Shown here piece by piece: positions 11,024-19,910 of a stretch of 64,000 nucleotides of DNA. A model generated the notes under the pieces. The model ran no database searches and had not been told where the DNA came from. It saw only the letters and a program-made list of their open reading frames with translations. Positions within the stretch are counted from its first letter, which is position 1. Every line of letters begins with the position of its first letter. The translations under genes and the position numbers were made by a program. Source of the stretch: JBBPZA01 sp963728925 (GTDB lineage: Bacteria > Actinomycetota > Thermoleophilia > Solirubrobacterales > Solirubrobacteraceae); the NCBI GenBank assembly GCA_963728925.1, contig CAVSMB010000002.1, forward strand, positions 186,001-250,000, in the 5' to 3' direction.

Positions 11024-11300
11024 AGCCTGTATCTGTTTCGTGCACAGGCTCCATAATCCTTCCCCCCGGCCGGTTCGATCCCGTGATCGCCGCCACGACC
11101 TCGACCAGCCCAGTCAGCACCTCGCCACCCAGCGGCGTCGATGCCGGCGCACCCGCGCGATCGGTCGCATCCTCGGGCACGCCGATCGTGCCCAGCGACC
11201 CGCCCTCGCAGACATACAGACGCCCGCCCGCGTAGCGCCGCACGAACAAGACCGCCAGCCGCTGCCCACGCAACGGATGGAACGGATGCGTAACCACCAA
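11010..11300 (-). CDS. DUF5372-type small protein of recombinase cassette
   Basis: A 96-residue protein starting VVTHPFHPLRGQRLAVLFVRR, the conserved opening of DUF5372 proteins, followed by a beta-rich stretch (GGRLYVCEGG) and an acidic C-terminus. The function is unknown. It is the first gene of the three-gene minus-strand unit and overlaps the next gene by 14 bp. Family assignment comes from recalled motif similarity. Confidence 0.65.
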   Translation of the reverse strand: MVVTHPFHPLRGQRLAVLFVRRYAGGRLYVCEGGSLGTIGVPEDATDRAGAPASTPLGGEVLTGLVEVVAAITGSNRPGGRIMEPVHETDTGYDDD

Positions 11301-11618
11301 CGACTCACAAATCGCGTTGGCCTGGCCTGCACTATGCGCACACCGTCTCCTGACACGTATCCACCTCCGGGATCAGCACACCCCGCGCCTCGCACAAGAC
11401 CCGGAGGGTGCTCTTAAGGAGGAGGGAGGGCCTGTCTCGCCGTCTCGGGGGCGCGTTTCGGCGGCCTCTAACGCGCGATTCCGCCCGGGCCGCCCCCTCC
11501 CTTCCCCTCGCCCGATGCCGTAGGCGTCACGCAGCTCGCCGCCGTGCCAGACCGCCGAACTGCACCCCCCGGTCGGCCCCGCTGATACGACACCGGATGA
11601 AGGTAGGATGCGCGCACC
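11301..11618. other. Intergenic region upstream of L,D-transpeptidase
   Basis: No gene recognised. It contains the probable border of the recombinase cassette and, at its right end, a TAGGAT -10 box for the transpeptidase gene. Confidence 0.4.
11604..11609 (+). promoter_or_regulatory. -10 box TAGGAT, L,D-transpeptidase
   Basis: TAGGAT ends 9 nt before GTG 11619, a leaderless arrangement. No ribosome-binding site lies between. No clear -35 is visible. Confidence 0.45.
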
Positions 11619-12551
11619 GTGCGCCCCTCCCGCCTCCTCGCCGCCGCCGGGCCCGTCGCGCTGCTCGCTCTTCCCGCCGTGGCCCCGGCCGCCGCTCCCT
11701 CCTTGCGCTTCACCGCCGGCAGCTATCGCTTCGGCGCCGATCGCGCGGCGATCCAGGGTCAGGTCTGGAAGGTGGGGGGCGTCCTGCGCGGCGCCGGCGA
11801 CGGCGGCAAGGTCATCGTCCGGCTGTACCGCGGCTCGCGGGTCGCGAAGGTGTCGCGTCCGAAGGTCGGCCAGGGCGGCGCCTTCGTCGCGAGCTTCCGC
11901 ATCGGGCGCGCCGGGCCGCTCGCCGTCGAGGTGGTCCGTCCCGGCTCGGGCGGCGCCCCGGCGGTGCGGGCCAAGCGGGCGAACGTCTGGGTGATCGACC
12001 CAGGCGGCCGCTCGGGCCCCTCGATGCGCTTCCTGCAGCAGCGCCTGACCGCCGCCGGCTACTGGCCCGGGCTCTCGGGGGGCTACGACGCCCGCACGCG
12101 CTGGGCGATCCTGGCCTACCGCAAGGTCAACTCGATGCCGCGCAACTTCGCCGTCAACAAGGCGATCTTCCTGCGGGTCGCGCGCGGCTCGGGGCGCTTC
12201 CGCCCCAAGTACGGCGCGACCGGGCGCCAACGTGTCGAGGTAGACCTGTCGCGCCAGGTCTACACCCTCATCACCGCCAAGGGCCGTGTCTACCGCACGG
12301 TGCCCACCAGCTCGGGCAAGCCGTCGACCCCCAGCGACCGCGGCCGCTTCCGCTTCTACCGCAAGACGCCAGGGGTCAACTCCCTCGGCATGGTGGACTC
12401 CGTCTACTACAACGGTGGCGAGGCGGTCCACGGGTACCCGGACATCCCGAACTACGCCGCGAGCCACGGGTGCCTTCGCACTCCGACGACCTACGCGCGA
12501 TCGATCATGAACTGGCTGCGGCTGGGCGATCGCATTGACGTCTACCGCTGA
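11619..12551 (+). CDS. L,D-transpeptidase (YkuD domain), secreted
   Basis: A 310-residue protein with an N-terminal signal peptide (MRPSRLLAAAGPVALLALP...). A middle region resembles a peptidoglycan-binding helical domain (SMRFLQQRLTAAGYWPG, YDARTRWAILAYRKV). The YkuD catalytic domain carries VHGYPDIPNYAASHGCLR, with the catalytic His and Cys near residue 285. The family forms 3-3 cross-links in peptidoglycan outside the membrane. The GTG start is supported by the signal peptide and the nearby -10 box. The stop codon overlaps the pyrE start, so the two genes are probably co-transcribed though functionally unrelated. Confidence 0.88.
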   Translation: MRPSRLLAAAGPVALLALPAVAPAAAPSLRFTAGSYRFGADRAAIQGQVWKVGGVLRGAGDGGKVIVRLYRGSRVAKVSRPKVGQGGAFVASFRIGRAGPLAVEVVRPGSGGAPAVRAKRANVWVIDPGGRSGPSMRFLQQRLTAAGYWPGLSGGYDARTRWAILAYRKVNSMPRNFAVNKAIFLRVARGSGRFRPKYGATGRQRVEVDLSRQVYTLITAKGRVYRTVPTSSGKPSTPSDRGRFRFYRKTPGVNSLGMVDSVYYNGGEAVHGYPDIPNYAASHGCLRTPTTYARSIMNWLRLGDRIDVYR

Positions 12552-13101
12552 GGCGGCGCGCGACGAGCTGCTCGAGCAGCTGCGCGAGCACGCGCTGATC
12601 GTCGGCGAGGTGGTGCTCACCAGCGGTGCGACCGCGCAGTACTACGTCGACGCCAAGCGCGCCATCCTGCGCCCCGCGGGCTTCCGCGCGCTCGCCCGGC
12701 TCGTCGCCGCCGAAGCGCGCGAGCGCGGAGCCACCGCCGTCGGCGGCCTGACCATGGGCGCCGACCCGATCGCCTGCGCCGCGCTGGCCGGCGGCGCCGA
12801 GGTCAAGGCCTTCTTCGTGCGCAAGGAGACCAAGGCCCACGGCCTGCAACGGCGCATCGAGGGCCCCGACCTCGACCCCGGCGAGCGCTGCCTCGTCGTG
12901 GAAGACGTTGTCACCACCGGAGGCTCGACCATCGCAGCCCTCGACGCGTTGCGCGAGGCCGGCCACGAGGTCTGCGGCGTGGTCGCCGTCCTGGACCGGC
13001 TGGCCGGCGGCGACGCGGCGATCCGCGAGGCCGCCGCCGGCGCTCCCTACCGGCCGCTTGTGACCATCGACGAGCTCTACCCCGAGCGCCCGGACCGCTA
13101 G
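12535..13101 (+). CDS. pyrE: Orotate phosphoribosyltransferase
   Basis: A 188-residue enzyme converting orotate and PRPP to OMP in pyrimidine synthesis. Visible motifs are LTSGATAQYYVDAKRA at the N-terminus, GLTMGADPIACAAL and FVRKETKAHG in the middle, and the PRPP-binding loop CLVVEDVVTTGGST near residue 120. Length is normal for short bacterial PyrE. The start is TTG 12535, overlapping the preceding gene by 17 bp; a slightly later start is possible, but the conserved region begins soon after. No other pyr genes are in the window. Confidence 0.92.
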   Translation: MTSTAEAARDELLEQLREHALIVGEVVLTSGATAQYYVDAKRAILRPAGFRALARLVAAEARERGATAVGGLTMGADPIACAALAGGAEVKAFFVRKETKAHGLQRRIEGPDLDPGERCLVVEDVVTTGGSTIAALDALREAGHEVCGVVAVLDRLAGGDAAIREAAAGAPYRPLVTIDELYPERPDR

Positions 13102-13240
13102 GCCGGCACAAGCGCTGGCGGGGCGGGTTCGGCAGCCGACATGACGATGCGGGCGTTCGGGGCATCGGCAAGGCCGCCGGCGGACGACGGTCGCCGGTTC
13201 GGCCTCGGCGTCGGGGACGTCGCGAGCGTCTCACCCGAGT

Positions 13241-13316
<76 letters not shown>

Positions 13317-13462
13317 TGCTCAGATGCAGGGCTTTTCTTGCAGGCGCCTAAGACGGCTTTGCTGAATGGCACATATGGAACACATGCGAGCGCGCTGTCA
13401 CTGAGGCTGTGGGATCGTAGCGGCACGATGCTACGCCAAGGTTGTGAGTGTCCCGAGCGGGG

Positions 13463-13477
13463 CTCACGTTCCGTGAG
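13463..13477. terminator. Hairpin CTCACG-TTC-CGTGAG downstream of membrane protein gene
   Basis: Perfect 6-bp stem with GC-rich flanks, 25 bp past the stop codon of the minus-strand gene ending at 13502. A possible terminator without a clear T run. Confidence 0.3.
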
Positions 13478-13501
13478 GGGGCACAGCCCCGAGAGGCGGG
13501 A

Positions 13502-14704
13502 TCAGGCTGCGTCCTCATCAGAGGGCAGCGGGCTCTCGGGTCGACGCGCATATGCCGCTTCTCGAATCGCGACGTCGCTTTCCAATCCGGCCCCGAGAGC
13601 CCCGCCTACCGTCGCCAGAGAGCCGACCAGCCACGCGAGCCTGAGGTAATCAACCAGGCCCACGTCCTCTCCCACCGCCTGGGAGAGTGCGTGCGGCGTG
13701 ATCAGCAGGCCGGCGCCGGCAAGGCTGACGACGAAGAGCGCAAGATAGAGCGACGCCACGCCGATGGTCACGGTTATGGCCGTCGCGACATTGAAGAGCA
13801 GGACCTGGTCCCGGGCGAGCTCGGAGCGGGAGCGCTCCCAGAGATCGTGAACCGCGATTAGGGAGAATGTCGTGAGCGCGATCGACAAGAGGGCGACTGC
13901 CGCCAGTCGGATGGAATCGAGGCTCGCCGAGATGCGCCAGATGTCAGCGGTAACCAGGGCGAAGGCGACGGTCGCCATCGCCGCGATCAGCGCGCGGTAG
14001 AGCCGTGCCGCGAGCCGCCAGGGACGGTTGGCGCGGACCATGCCGCCCAGCAGGCGCAGCCGGCCGCCACTGGCCAGGGCAGCGAGACCCGTGGGACCAT
14101 GGGCCGGATCCTCGTCGGCCAGCTCGGAGAGGTCGACGAGTCGCTGGCGAAACCGACGCGAATGACGAGGCACGTTATCGTCGCCAGTCACCTCGCCGAG
14201 GATGATGTCGACGAGGTCGAGCGCGGCCCCGAGCACCCTACGTCGGAGCCTTGCGGGACCGAGCGCGGGCACCGAAATGAGGGCGATCCGATGTGTTGGG
14301 CTGGCGTGCCCCGCTACCGGATGCCGTCCGATGCGAAGGGGCATGTCCGTGAGGCAGATCGCGAGCTCCCAGTCCTCACGCAGCAGGCGCCGGTGGGCTG
14401 AATCGATCAGCTCGGTTGCGGGTGCAGGTGGGGTGACCAGGCCGTCGATCACCAGCGGGACCCGCCATTGGCCGGCGGGATAACGCTCCCTGAGGTGCTG
14501 CTCGAGGTCCCCGGCGAGGTCCTCCGCGAGCTCCGAGGGCAAGCCGGGCGCGGCGATCAGGCCGATCGCAATCCGCGTCTGCGGCGGGCTCGAGCTCTCA
14601 GGTTGCGGAGACGGGGTGTCGATCTCGATATTCCTGTGAACTGCTGCTTGCGGCTCCAGGTCGTCGATCCGAAGCTGATGGGCGGGAGGTCGATCGATGA
14701 GCAT
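13502..14704 (-). CDS. Unknown protein with C-terminal membrane domain
   Basis: Not assigned to a family. 400 residues if read from ATG 14704; GTG 14716 is an alternative, and the GAGGTGAG sequence just upstream could serve as ribosome-binding site. The N-terminal two thirds is soluble, with RIAIGLIAAPGLPSELAEDL, LLREDWELAICLTDMPLR and ALISVPALGPARLRRRV. The C-terminal part has about four membrane segments (ALIAAMATVAFALVTADIW, a long helix near VALLSIALTTFSLIAV, ITVTIGVASLYLALFVVSLAG, and a last one near LRLAWLVGSLATVGGAL). The frame runs further upstream only as antisense of an IS1182 fragment. It is the sole cargo-like gene of the tRNA-Arg island remnant. Confidence 0.65.
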   Translation of the reverse strand: MLIDRPPAHQLRIDDLEPQAAVHRNIEIDTPSPQPESSSPPQTRIAIGLIAAPGLPSELAEDLAGDLEQHLRERYPAGQWRVPLVIDGLVTPPAPATELIDSAHRRLLREDWELAICLTDMPLRIGRHPVAGHASPTHRIALISVPALGPARLRRRVLGAALDLVDIILGEVTGDDNVPRHSRRFRQRLVDLSELADEDPAHGPTGLAALASGGRLRLLGGMVRANRPWRLAARLYRALIAAMATVAFALVTADIWRISASLDSIRLAAVALLSIALTTFSLIAVHDLWERSRSELARDQVLLFNVATAITVTIGVASLYLALFVVSLAGAGLLITPHALSQAVGEDVGLVDYLRLAWLVGSLATVGGALGAGLESDVAIREAAYARRPESPLPSDEDAA

Positions 14705-14944
14705 CCAGATACTCACCTCGAGGTCGGGATCGAGGTGTACCAGCTCGCCGGGTTCCAGGCCGCGCCAGCCGGGGTTCCTCGTTCCATCTGCTCGCTGGCG
14801 AAGTATCACCGCACGACGCGTGGGCCAGCGCGCTGGAACGCACCCTGACCGTCCCGTTCCCAGCGCTTGAAGAGCGTCGCAAACGGCGCGTCCGTGAGGA
14901 CGGGTACGCCGAACCTCAGGTCGCCCTGCGACATCGCTCACGCA

Positions 14945-15553
14945 GCATCTCGCTGCTGATGATGGTCGCGTTGTTGCTTTACGCCTATGCGCGTGGGCAG
15001 CGGTCCTCGCGCGGGATCGAGCGTGGCTGCATTGAGGACGTCGCGTATCGGGTGATCGCGGCCAACCGGGTGCCCGATCACTGCACGATCGCGCGGTTCC
15101 GTCAGCGCCACGAGCGGGCGCTCGCCGGCCTGTTCGGTGAGGTCCTCGGGCTGTGCGCGCGGGCCGGTTTGGTCGAGGCCGAGATCGTCGCGGTCGACGG
15201 GACCAAGGTGCACGCCAACGCGTCTCATCACGCCAACCGGGACTACGAGCAGCTCGCCCGCGAGATCCTCGAAGAGGCGGCCGAGGCCGACCGGGTCGAG
15301 GACGAGAAGTTTGGTGAGCGGCGCGGCGATGAGCTGCCGCCTGAGCTGTCGACCGCTCAGGGCCGTCGCGGCTGGCTGCGCGAAGCCAAGTGCCAACTCG
15401 ACGAGCAGCGGGCCCAGGAGTCATGCCCGATCCCGGCTTCGCGCCCGGCGCGAGTCAAGGAAGCCAAGCGTCGCCTTGAGGAAGAGCTGTGGGTGGAATC
15501 GCGCGCGAATGAGGCCTATGAGGCCTATCGCGCGCGCGGGGTGATGAAGGACG
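14945..15553 (+). pseudogene. IS1182-family transposase, internal fragment
   Basis: The frame shows MMVALLLYAYARGQRSSRGI, EDVAYRVIAANRVPDHCTIARFR and EIVAVDGTKVHANASHHANR, the N-terminal and first catalytic (D in AVDGTK) region of IS1182 transposases, then a helical insertion ending YEAYRARGVMKDG near 15553. The first 40-60 residues and the whole C-terminal half with the other catalytic residues are missing. The right breakpoint is inside a tyrosine integrase gene on the opposite strand. Dead element. Confidence 0.75.
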
Positions 15554-15633
15554 GACCGCATGTGCCCGTTCGGCTCGCGCCAGCGGACGCGCCAGCGCGT
15601 GCCGTCGGCGGTCTCGTATCGCTGAACGGACAC
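15553..15633 (-). pseudogene. Tyrosine integrase, N-terminal stub
   Basis: The first 26 or so residues from ATG 15633 read MSVQRYETADGTRWRVRWRE then PNGHMRS. This is the typical AP2-like arm-binding start of phage/island tyrosine integrases (K/QRY-T-DG-RWRVRWR-PDG). The sequence then switches to IS1182 DNA. It lies next to the displaced tRNA half, as expected for the integrase of an element using that tRNA. The short length limits certainty. Confidence 0.55.
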
Positions 15634-15855
15634 CGCCTACCGCCGCGAAACGGGCCTCGTTGCCTGGCGGAACGCGCCACGCGGGTCGCAGGCGTCGACC
15701 AGGTGGCCGCAAGAGGGCCTACACGGCCCGCGAGGTGGTCGGCACGACCGATATGACCTGGCGCCCGATGGCACGTCTATGGCACATCGTATCGGGCAAC
15801 CGGACAATTTCCCGAGTCGCAGAGCCATCTCTAGGCACAAACCTGGCCTGGCTGC

Positions 15856-15901
15856 CTCCTTAGGAGGAAGTCGCTCTATCCGGCTGAGCTATCGGTGCTC
15901 G
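15856..15901. repeat. 46-bp direct repeat, copy 2 (displaced tRNA 5' half)
   Basis: Same orientation as copy 1 with three substitutions. It contains only the 5' half of the tRNA, so it cannot fold into a functional tRNA. It lies 223 bp from the start of an integrase remnant, as expected of an attachment site. Confidence 0.75.
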
Positions 15902-15950
15902 GCCACAGCCTAGGGCCTCGGTGGGCACCGTCCCGGCACCGGATGCTCGC

Positions 15951-16361
15951 CTACCGCGCGCCCACCAGTCTCGAGCAGTCGAGCCCCAGCCCCGGCTCGC
16001 CCTCGCGTTGCGCACGGCCAGCGCCGGCCGTGCTCACCGTTACGAGATCGGCCACGCTGCACGCCCTCCGGAGCCAGTTCCAGTTCAGTTCGGGGCTGTT
16101 CTCCGGATGCAGCCGCTCCCAAGCGACGTTGTCAGGAGGGATCGCCGAGAAGTCGTCGTCCACCTCCACCACGACGGCCACCCGGCGACGTTGCAGCGCG
16201 TGGATCGCCTCCACCGTGGATCGCCGGACGGGCCGCTGAAAGACCGCGACGTCCGCGTCGGCGCGACCGAGCGCGTCGTCGTAGCGGCGGTCCGCCGGAT
16301 ACACCACGACCCTCATCCGGAGCGGCTCCGCTTGCATAACCCTGCCGTCCAACGGGCACAA
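15951..16361 (-). pseudogene. Glycosyltransferase N-terminal fragment
   Basis: The minus frame reads RMRVVVYPADRR, DADVAVFQRPVRRSTVEAI, VAVVVEVDDDFSAI and WNWLRRACSVADLVTVST. This pattern (VFQRPLRR--VEAI, VVDVDDDF, WLRRAC--ADLVTVST) is the N-terminal Rossmann half of a GT4-like glycosyltransferase. The part between the first strand and VFQRP is shortened, and the C-terminal donor-binding half is missing, cut at the end of the tRNA-derived repeat. It was probably truncated when the island or its remnants rearranged. Confidence 0.6.
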
Positions 16362-16458
16362 ACCAGGTCAGGCAGCCTAGCCGCGACGTGGTGCGGACGC
16401 GAGCACTCCGGGTCTCTCGCGCCGACGGGACGCGGCTCTCTCTTCTCAAAGGAGACCC

Positions 16459-17985
16459 ATGAGCAACACCGACCGCCCCCGCACGACCACCGATTCCGGC
16501 ATCCCGGCACCCAGCGACGAGTTCTCGCTCACGGTCGGGCCGCAGGGCCCGACGGTGCTGCACGACCACTACGTGGTCCAGAAGGTCCAGCACTTCAACC
16601 GCGAGCGCGTTCCCGAGCGCGTCGTGCACGCCAAGGGCAGCGGCGCACACGGCTTCTTCGAGGTCACCAACGACGTGACGCAGTTCACCAAGGCGGCGCT
16701 CTTCGGCGAGGTGGGCAAGCGCACCCCGATGTTCGCGCGCTTCTCGACGGTGGCCGGCGAGCAGGGCTTCGCGGACACCGTTCGCGACCCGCGAGGCTTC
16801 GCGCTGAAGTTCTACACCGAGGAAGGTAACTACGACCTCGTGGGCAACAACACCCCGGTCTTCTTCGTGCGCGACGCGCCCAAGTTCCAGGACTTCATCC
16901 ACTCCCAGAAGCGTCTGCCCGACACCGGCATGCGCTCGAACGACATGCAGTGGGACTTCTGGACGCTCTCGCCCGAGAGCGCGCATCAGGTCCTCATCCT
17001 GATGTCCGACCGCGGCACGCCGCGCTCCTACCGGCACATGAACGGCTACGGCAGCCACACGTTCTCGTGGATGAACGCGGCGGGCGAGCGCTTCTGGATC
17101 AAGTACCACTTCAAGACCGTCCAGGGCGCGGAGAACTTCACCGACGACGAAGCCACGGCGATGACCGCCGAGGATCCGGACCTCCACCGCCGCGACCTGC
17201 GCCAGAGCATCGACGCCGGCGATGCACCGGAGTGGCGCCTGGAGGTCCAGGTGATGCCCTTCGCCGAGGCCGAGCACTACCGCTTCAACCCGTTCGACCT
17301 GACCAAGGTCTGGCCGCACTCCGACTACCCGCCGATCGAGGTCGGGCGGATGGTGCTCGACCGAAACCCCCAGAACTTCTTCGCCGAGGTCGAACAGGCC
17401 GGCTTCTCGCCCGCCAACCTCGTGCCGGGCATCGGCCTGAGCCCGGACAAGATGCTGATGGGGCGGATCTTCTCCTACCACGACACCCATCTGCACAGGA
17501 TCGGGACCAACTACGAGCAGCTGCCGATCAACGCCCCCAAGGTCGAGGTCCATTCCTACAACAAGGAAGGGCACATGACCTACCGGCACGCAGGCGACCA
17601 GCCCGTGTACGCCCCGAACTCCCACGGTGGCCCGGAGGCGGACCCGGCCGCCGGGCTCGACGTCGGCTGGTCGGTGGCCGGAGGCGAGATCGGCCGCTAC
17701 GCCAACGCCCGTCACGCGGAGGACGACGACTTCGGGCAAGCCGGCGCCCTCTACCGCGAGGTGATGAGCGACACCGACCGCGAGCACCTGGTCGCGAACA
17801 TCGTCGGGCACGCGAGCGACGACGTCGCCTCCGAGACCCAGCTGCGCGTCGTTGCCTACTGGTCCGCAGTGGACCCCGATCTCGGCGACCGCGTGGCGGC
17901 GGGCGTGAGGATCAACGCAGGCTCGGCCAACGGCGAGCTCGAGGCCGCCCGCCGGACGGTCGCCGCGCACGCCGACCACGCCTGA
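16459..17985 (+). CDS. katA: Monofunctional heme catalase
   Basis: A 508-residue small-subunit catalase (clade 3-like) splitting hydrogen peroxide in the cytoplasm. The catalytic His57 sits in RVPERVVHAKGSGAHGFFE, and the distal Asn in GNNTPVFFVRD. The heme-ligand Tyr lies in RIFSYHDTHLHRIGTNY, followed by EQLPIN. AAAGGAGACCC directly precedes ATG 16459, one of the best ribosome-binding sites in the window. Monocistronic; a GC-rich hairpin follows at 17991-18009. No obvious OxyR or Fur gene adjoins it. Confidence 0.96.
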   Translation: MSNTDRPRTTTDSGIPAPSDEFSLTVGPQGPTVLHDHYVVQKVQHFNRERVPERVVHAKGSGAHGFFEVTNDVTQFTKAALFGEVGKRTPMFARFSTVAGEQGFADTVRDPRGFALKFYTEEGNYDLVGNNTPVFFVRDAPKFQDFIHSQKRLPDTGMRSNDMQWDFWTLSPESAHQVLILMSDRGTPRSYRHMNGYGSHTFSWMNAAGERFWIKYHFKTVQGAENFTDDEATAMTAEDPDLHRRDLRQSIDAGDAPEWRLEVQVMPFAEAEHYRFNPFDLTKVWPHSDYPPIEVGRMVLDRNPQNFFAEVEQAGFSPANLVPGIGLSPDKMLMGRIFSYHDTHLHRIGTNYEQLPINAPKVEVHSYNKEGHMTYRHAGDQPVYAPNSHGGPEADPAAGLDVGWSVAGGEIGRYANARHAEDDDFGQAGALYREVMSDTDREHLVANIVGHASDDVASETQLRVVAYWSAVDPDLGDRVAAGVRINAGSANGELEAARRTVAAHADHA

Positions 17986-17990
17986 CGGGA

Positions 17991-18009
17991 GGGGCGGGAG
18001 CACCGCCCC
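17991..18009 (+). terminator. Hairpin after catalase gene
   Basis: GGGGCGG - GAGCA - CCGCCCC stem-loop 6 bp past the katA stop. GC-rich, without a T run. Confidence 0.45.
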
Positions 18010-18167
18010 CCACGGAAGCCCGCGGGCCTGAGAGCGCCGGGTGGTCGCGTGCACCCCCGGCGACGGTCGGGCGCGCCTCCCGCCCAGGAGGCCGGTGGGC
18101 CCCCTGGCGCGTACGTGACGGTCTGAGAGGCTGGCGCCAGCTCGTTACTACGAAGGGGGAGGGACTC

Positions 18168-18389
18168 GTGCCGCTCGCCGTCTCCACAGCCGGTTGGCTC
18201 CTGGGCGTCCTGTATTTCATCCTGCTGATCACGCTCGGGATCATCTCGCTCAGGAAGGGCCACTGGATCATGTTCATCATCGGGATCTTCGTGCCGCTGT
18301 TCTGGATCATCGGCGCGCTGCTGCCACCACGGGCGGGCGTCGCGTCTAGGCGACCGTCAGATCGGCGGGCCGCCCGGAAGGCGCCATGA
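18168..18389 (+). CDS. Small two-helix membrane protein
   Basis: 73 residues from GTG 18168 with a purine-rich ribosome-binding site (AAGGGGGAGGG). Two membrane segments are visible: GWLLGVLYFILLITLGII and WIMFIIGIFVPLFWIIGALL, separated by a short basic loop (SLRKGH), with an Arg-rich C-terminus. No known enzyme motif. Its stop overlaps the ClC channel start (ATGA), implying translational coupling and perhaps a helper role for the channel; that role is inference only. Confidence 0.65.
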   Translation: MPLAVSTAGWLLGVLYFILLITLGIISLRKGHWIMFIIGIFVPLFWIIGALLPPRAGVASRRPSDRRAARKAP

Positions 18390-19759
18390 CCGACGTACCG
18401 GCCTCGCCCCAGAGCGCGCCGGCGGCTTCCCCGCGCGCGCTGCTCGCGCTGCTCGCGCTGACGGCGGTCGTGGGCCTGGTGGTCTCGTTCGCCTCGTGGG
18501 GCTTCCTGGAGCTGATCCACCAGATCCAGGAGGGCGTGTTCACCGACCTGCCCCGCGATCTCGGCTACGACGACGGGGCGCCGGTGTGGTGGCCGGTGCC
18601 CGTCCTCGGCCTTGCCGGCCTGGTGATCGCCTTCGCGATCGTGCGGCTGCCCGGCACCGGCGGTCACAACCCGGCCGAGGGGCTGAAGACCGGCCTGACG
18701 ACGCCGATCGAGCTGCCGGGGGTGGTGCTGGCGGCGCTCGCCACGATCGGCCTCGGGCTGGTGCTCGGCCCCGAGGCTCCGCTGATCGCGCTCGGCTCGG
18801 GGCTCGGGATCCTCGCGGTGCGCCTCGTGCGCTCCGACGCCCCGGACCAGCTGGTGGCCCTCGTCGCGGGATCCGGGAGCTTCGCCGCGATCTCCTTCAT
18901 CTTCGGCTCACCGCTGATCGGCGCGGTCATCCTCATCGAGGCGGCCGGGTTGGATCGCCGCCGCCTGCAGGTGGTGGTGCCGCTCGGCCTCCTGGCGGCG
19001 GGGATCGGGTCGCTGGTGTCGATCGGGATGGGCTCGTGGGCCGGGCTGAGCACGAGCGACTACGCGCTCGGGGCGCTGACCCTGCCGGACTTCGCCCGTC
19101 CCGACGTCGCCGACTTCGCCTGGACGATCCCGCTGGCGATCGCCGCCGCGATCGTCACCTTCCTGATCTTCCGGCTCGCCCAGGCGGTCCAGCCGCTGCT
19201 CTTCAAACGGCCGTTCGTGTTGCTTCCGGCGGCCGCGCTCGTGGTCGCGGGCCTGGCGATCGCCTTCTCGCAGGCGACCGACAAGGACGCCGGCCAGGTG
19301 CTGTTCTCCGGTCAGGACCAGCTCCCCGGGCTCGTGCAGGACGCGAGCAGCTGGTCGGTAGGGGCGCTCGCCCTGCTGATCGTGTTCAAGGGCCTCGCGT
19401 GGGCCGTCTCGCTCGCCGGCTTCCGCGGCGGCCCGACCTTCCCAGCTCTCTTCCTGGGCGCCGCCGCCGGTGTTCTCGCCTCGCACCTGCCGGGCTTCGA
19501 CATGACGCCGGCGGTGGCCGTCGGCATGGGCGCGGCGACGGCCGCGGTGCTGCGGCTGCCGCTCGCGGCGGTCGTCCTCGCCAGCCTGCTCACCTCCGGC
19601 GCGGGCCCTGGCGCCGAGCCGCTGGTCATCGTGGGCGTCGTGGTCAGCTTCCTGACCACCCTCGCCCTCTCGCGTAGGGCGGCCCCCGACGCGACCGCCG
19701 ATCCCGCCGCGCCTCCGGCGCCACCGCCGTCGGCGCCGGCGCCGCCACCGCCGCCGTGA
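18386..19759 (+). CDS. ClC-family chloride channel/antiporter
   Basis: A 457-residue protein with 10-12 membrane helices. It has the ClC selectivity motifs in variant form: GTGGHNPAEG, GLVLGPEAPLIALGSGLG (GxExP), GSPLIGAVILIEAAG, and GFRGGPTFPALFLGAAAG near the C-terminal half. The proton glutamate of the GxExP motif is retained. There is no CBS domain; instead the C-terminus is a Pro/Ala-rich tail ending in a run of prolines. It moves chloride or fluoride across the inner membrane. Co-transcribed with the preceding 73-residue membrane protein. Confidence 0.9.
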   Translation: MTDVPASPQSAPAASPRALLALLALTAVVGLVVSFASWGFLELIHQIQEGVFTDLPRDLGYDDGAPVWWPVPVLGLAGLVIAFAIVRLPGTGGHNPAEGLKTGLTTPIELPGVVLAALATIGLGLVLGPEAPLIALGSGLGILAVRLVRSDAPDQLVALVAGSGSFAAISFIFGSPLIGAVILIEAAGLDRRRLQVVVPLGLLAAGIGSLVSIGMGSWAGLSTSDYALGALTLPDFARPDVADFAWTIPLAIAAAIVTFLIFRLAQAVQPLLFKRPFVLLPAAALVVAGLAIAFSQATDKDAGQVLFSGQDQLPGLVQDASSWSVGALALLIVFKGLAWAVSLAGFRGGPTFPALFLGAAAGVLASHLPGFDMTPAVAVGMGAATAAVLRLPLAAVVLASLLTSGAGPGAEPLVIVGVVVSFLTTLALSRRAAPDATADPAAPPAPPPSAPAPPPPP

Positions 19760-19910
19760 GGGCCGGGCAAAGCCTTCCTATCACGCCACGTTGCTCGTCA
19801 AGCCGTCGATCGTTGCGCCGCTTGCCGGGTAGGACACGTAGTGTTGCGCGCAGGGACGGTGCCAGGACAGGGCGAATGACCAGCCTGGGAGGGCTGACCA
19901 TCATCGGAGG

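Larger units (their letters stand above)
8518..11300 (-). mobile_element. Three-gene recombinase cassette (DUF5372-DUF6788-serine recombinase)
   Basis: The three genes are co-oriented and closely spaced. The recombinase type implies the unit can move or be moved. No flanking repeats could be found by eye, so the outer borders given are simply those of the genes. Confidence 0.55.
13317..15855. mobile_element. Remnant of an island integrated in tRNA-Arg
   Basis: The 2.5 kb between the two tRNA-derived repeats contains an unknown membrane protein gene, an IS1182-type transposase fragment, and the first residues of a tyrosine integrase reading away from copy 2. The set matches a small integrative element that was later damaged by an IS insertion and deletions. 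The unusual point is that the duplicated part is the 5' half of the tRNA; most known elements duplicate the 3' half. Confidence 0.65.

Noticed and set aside
15856..15901. A second tRNA-Arg gene
   Set aside because: Only the anticodon loop and 5' half are present; there is no T arm or 3' acceptor strand.
13317..16361. A prophage
   Set aside because: No capsid, terminase, portal, tail or lysis gene is visible; only an integrase stub and unrelated fragments.
16132..18054. A 640-codon minus frame opposite the catalase gene
   Set aside because: Shadow of katA caused by GC-rich third positions.
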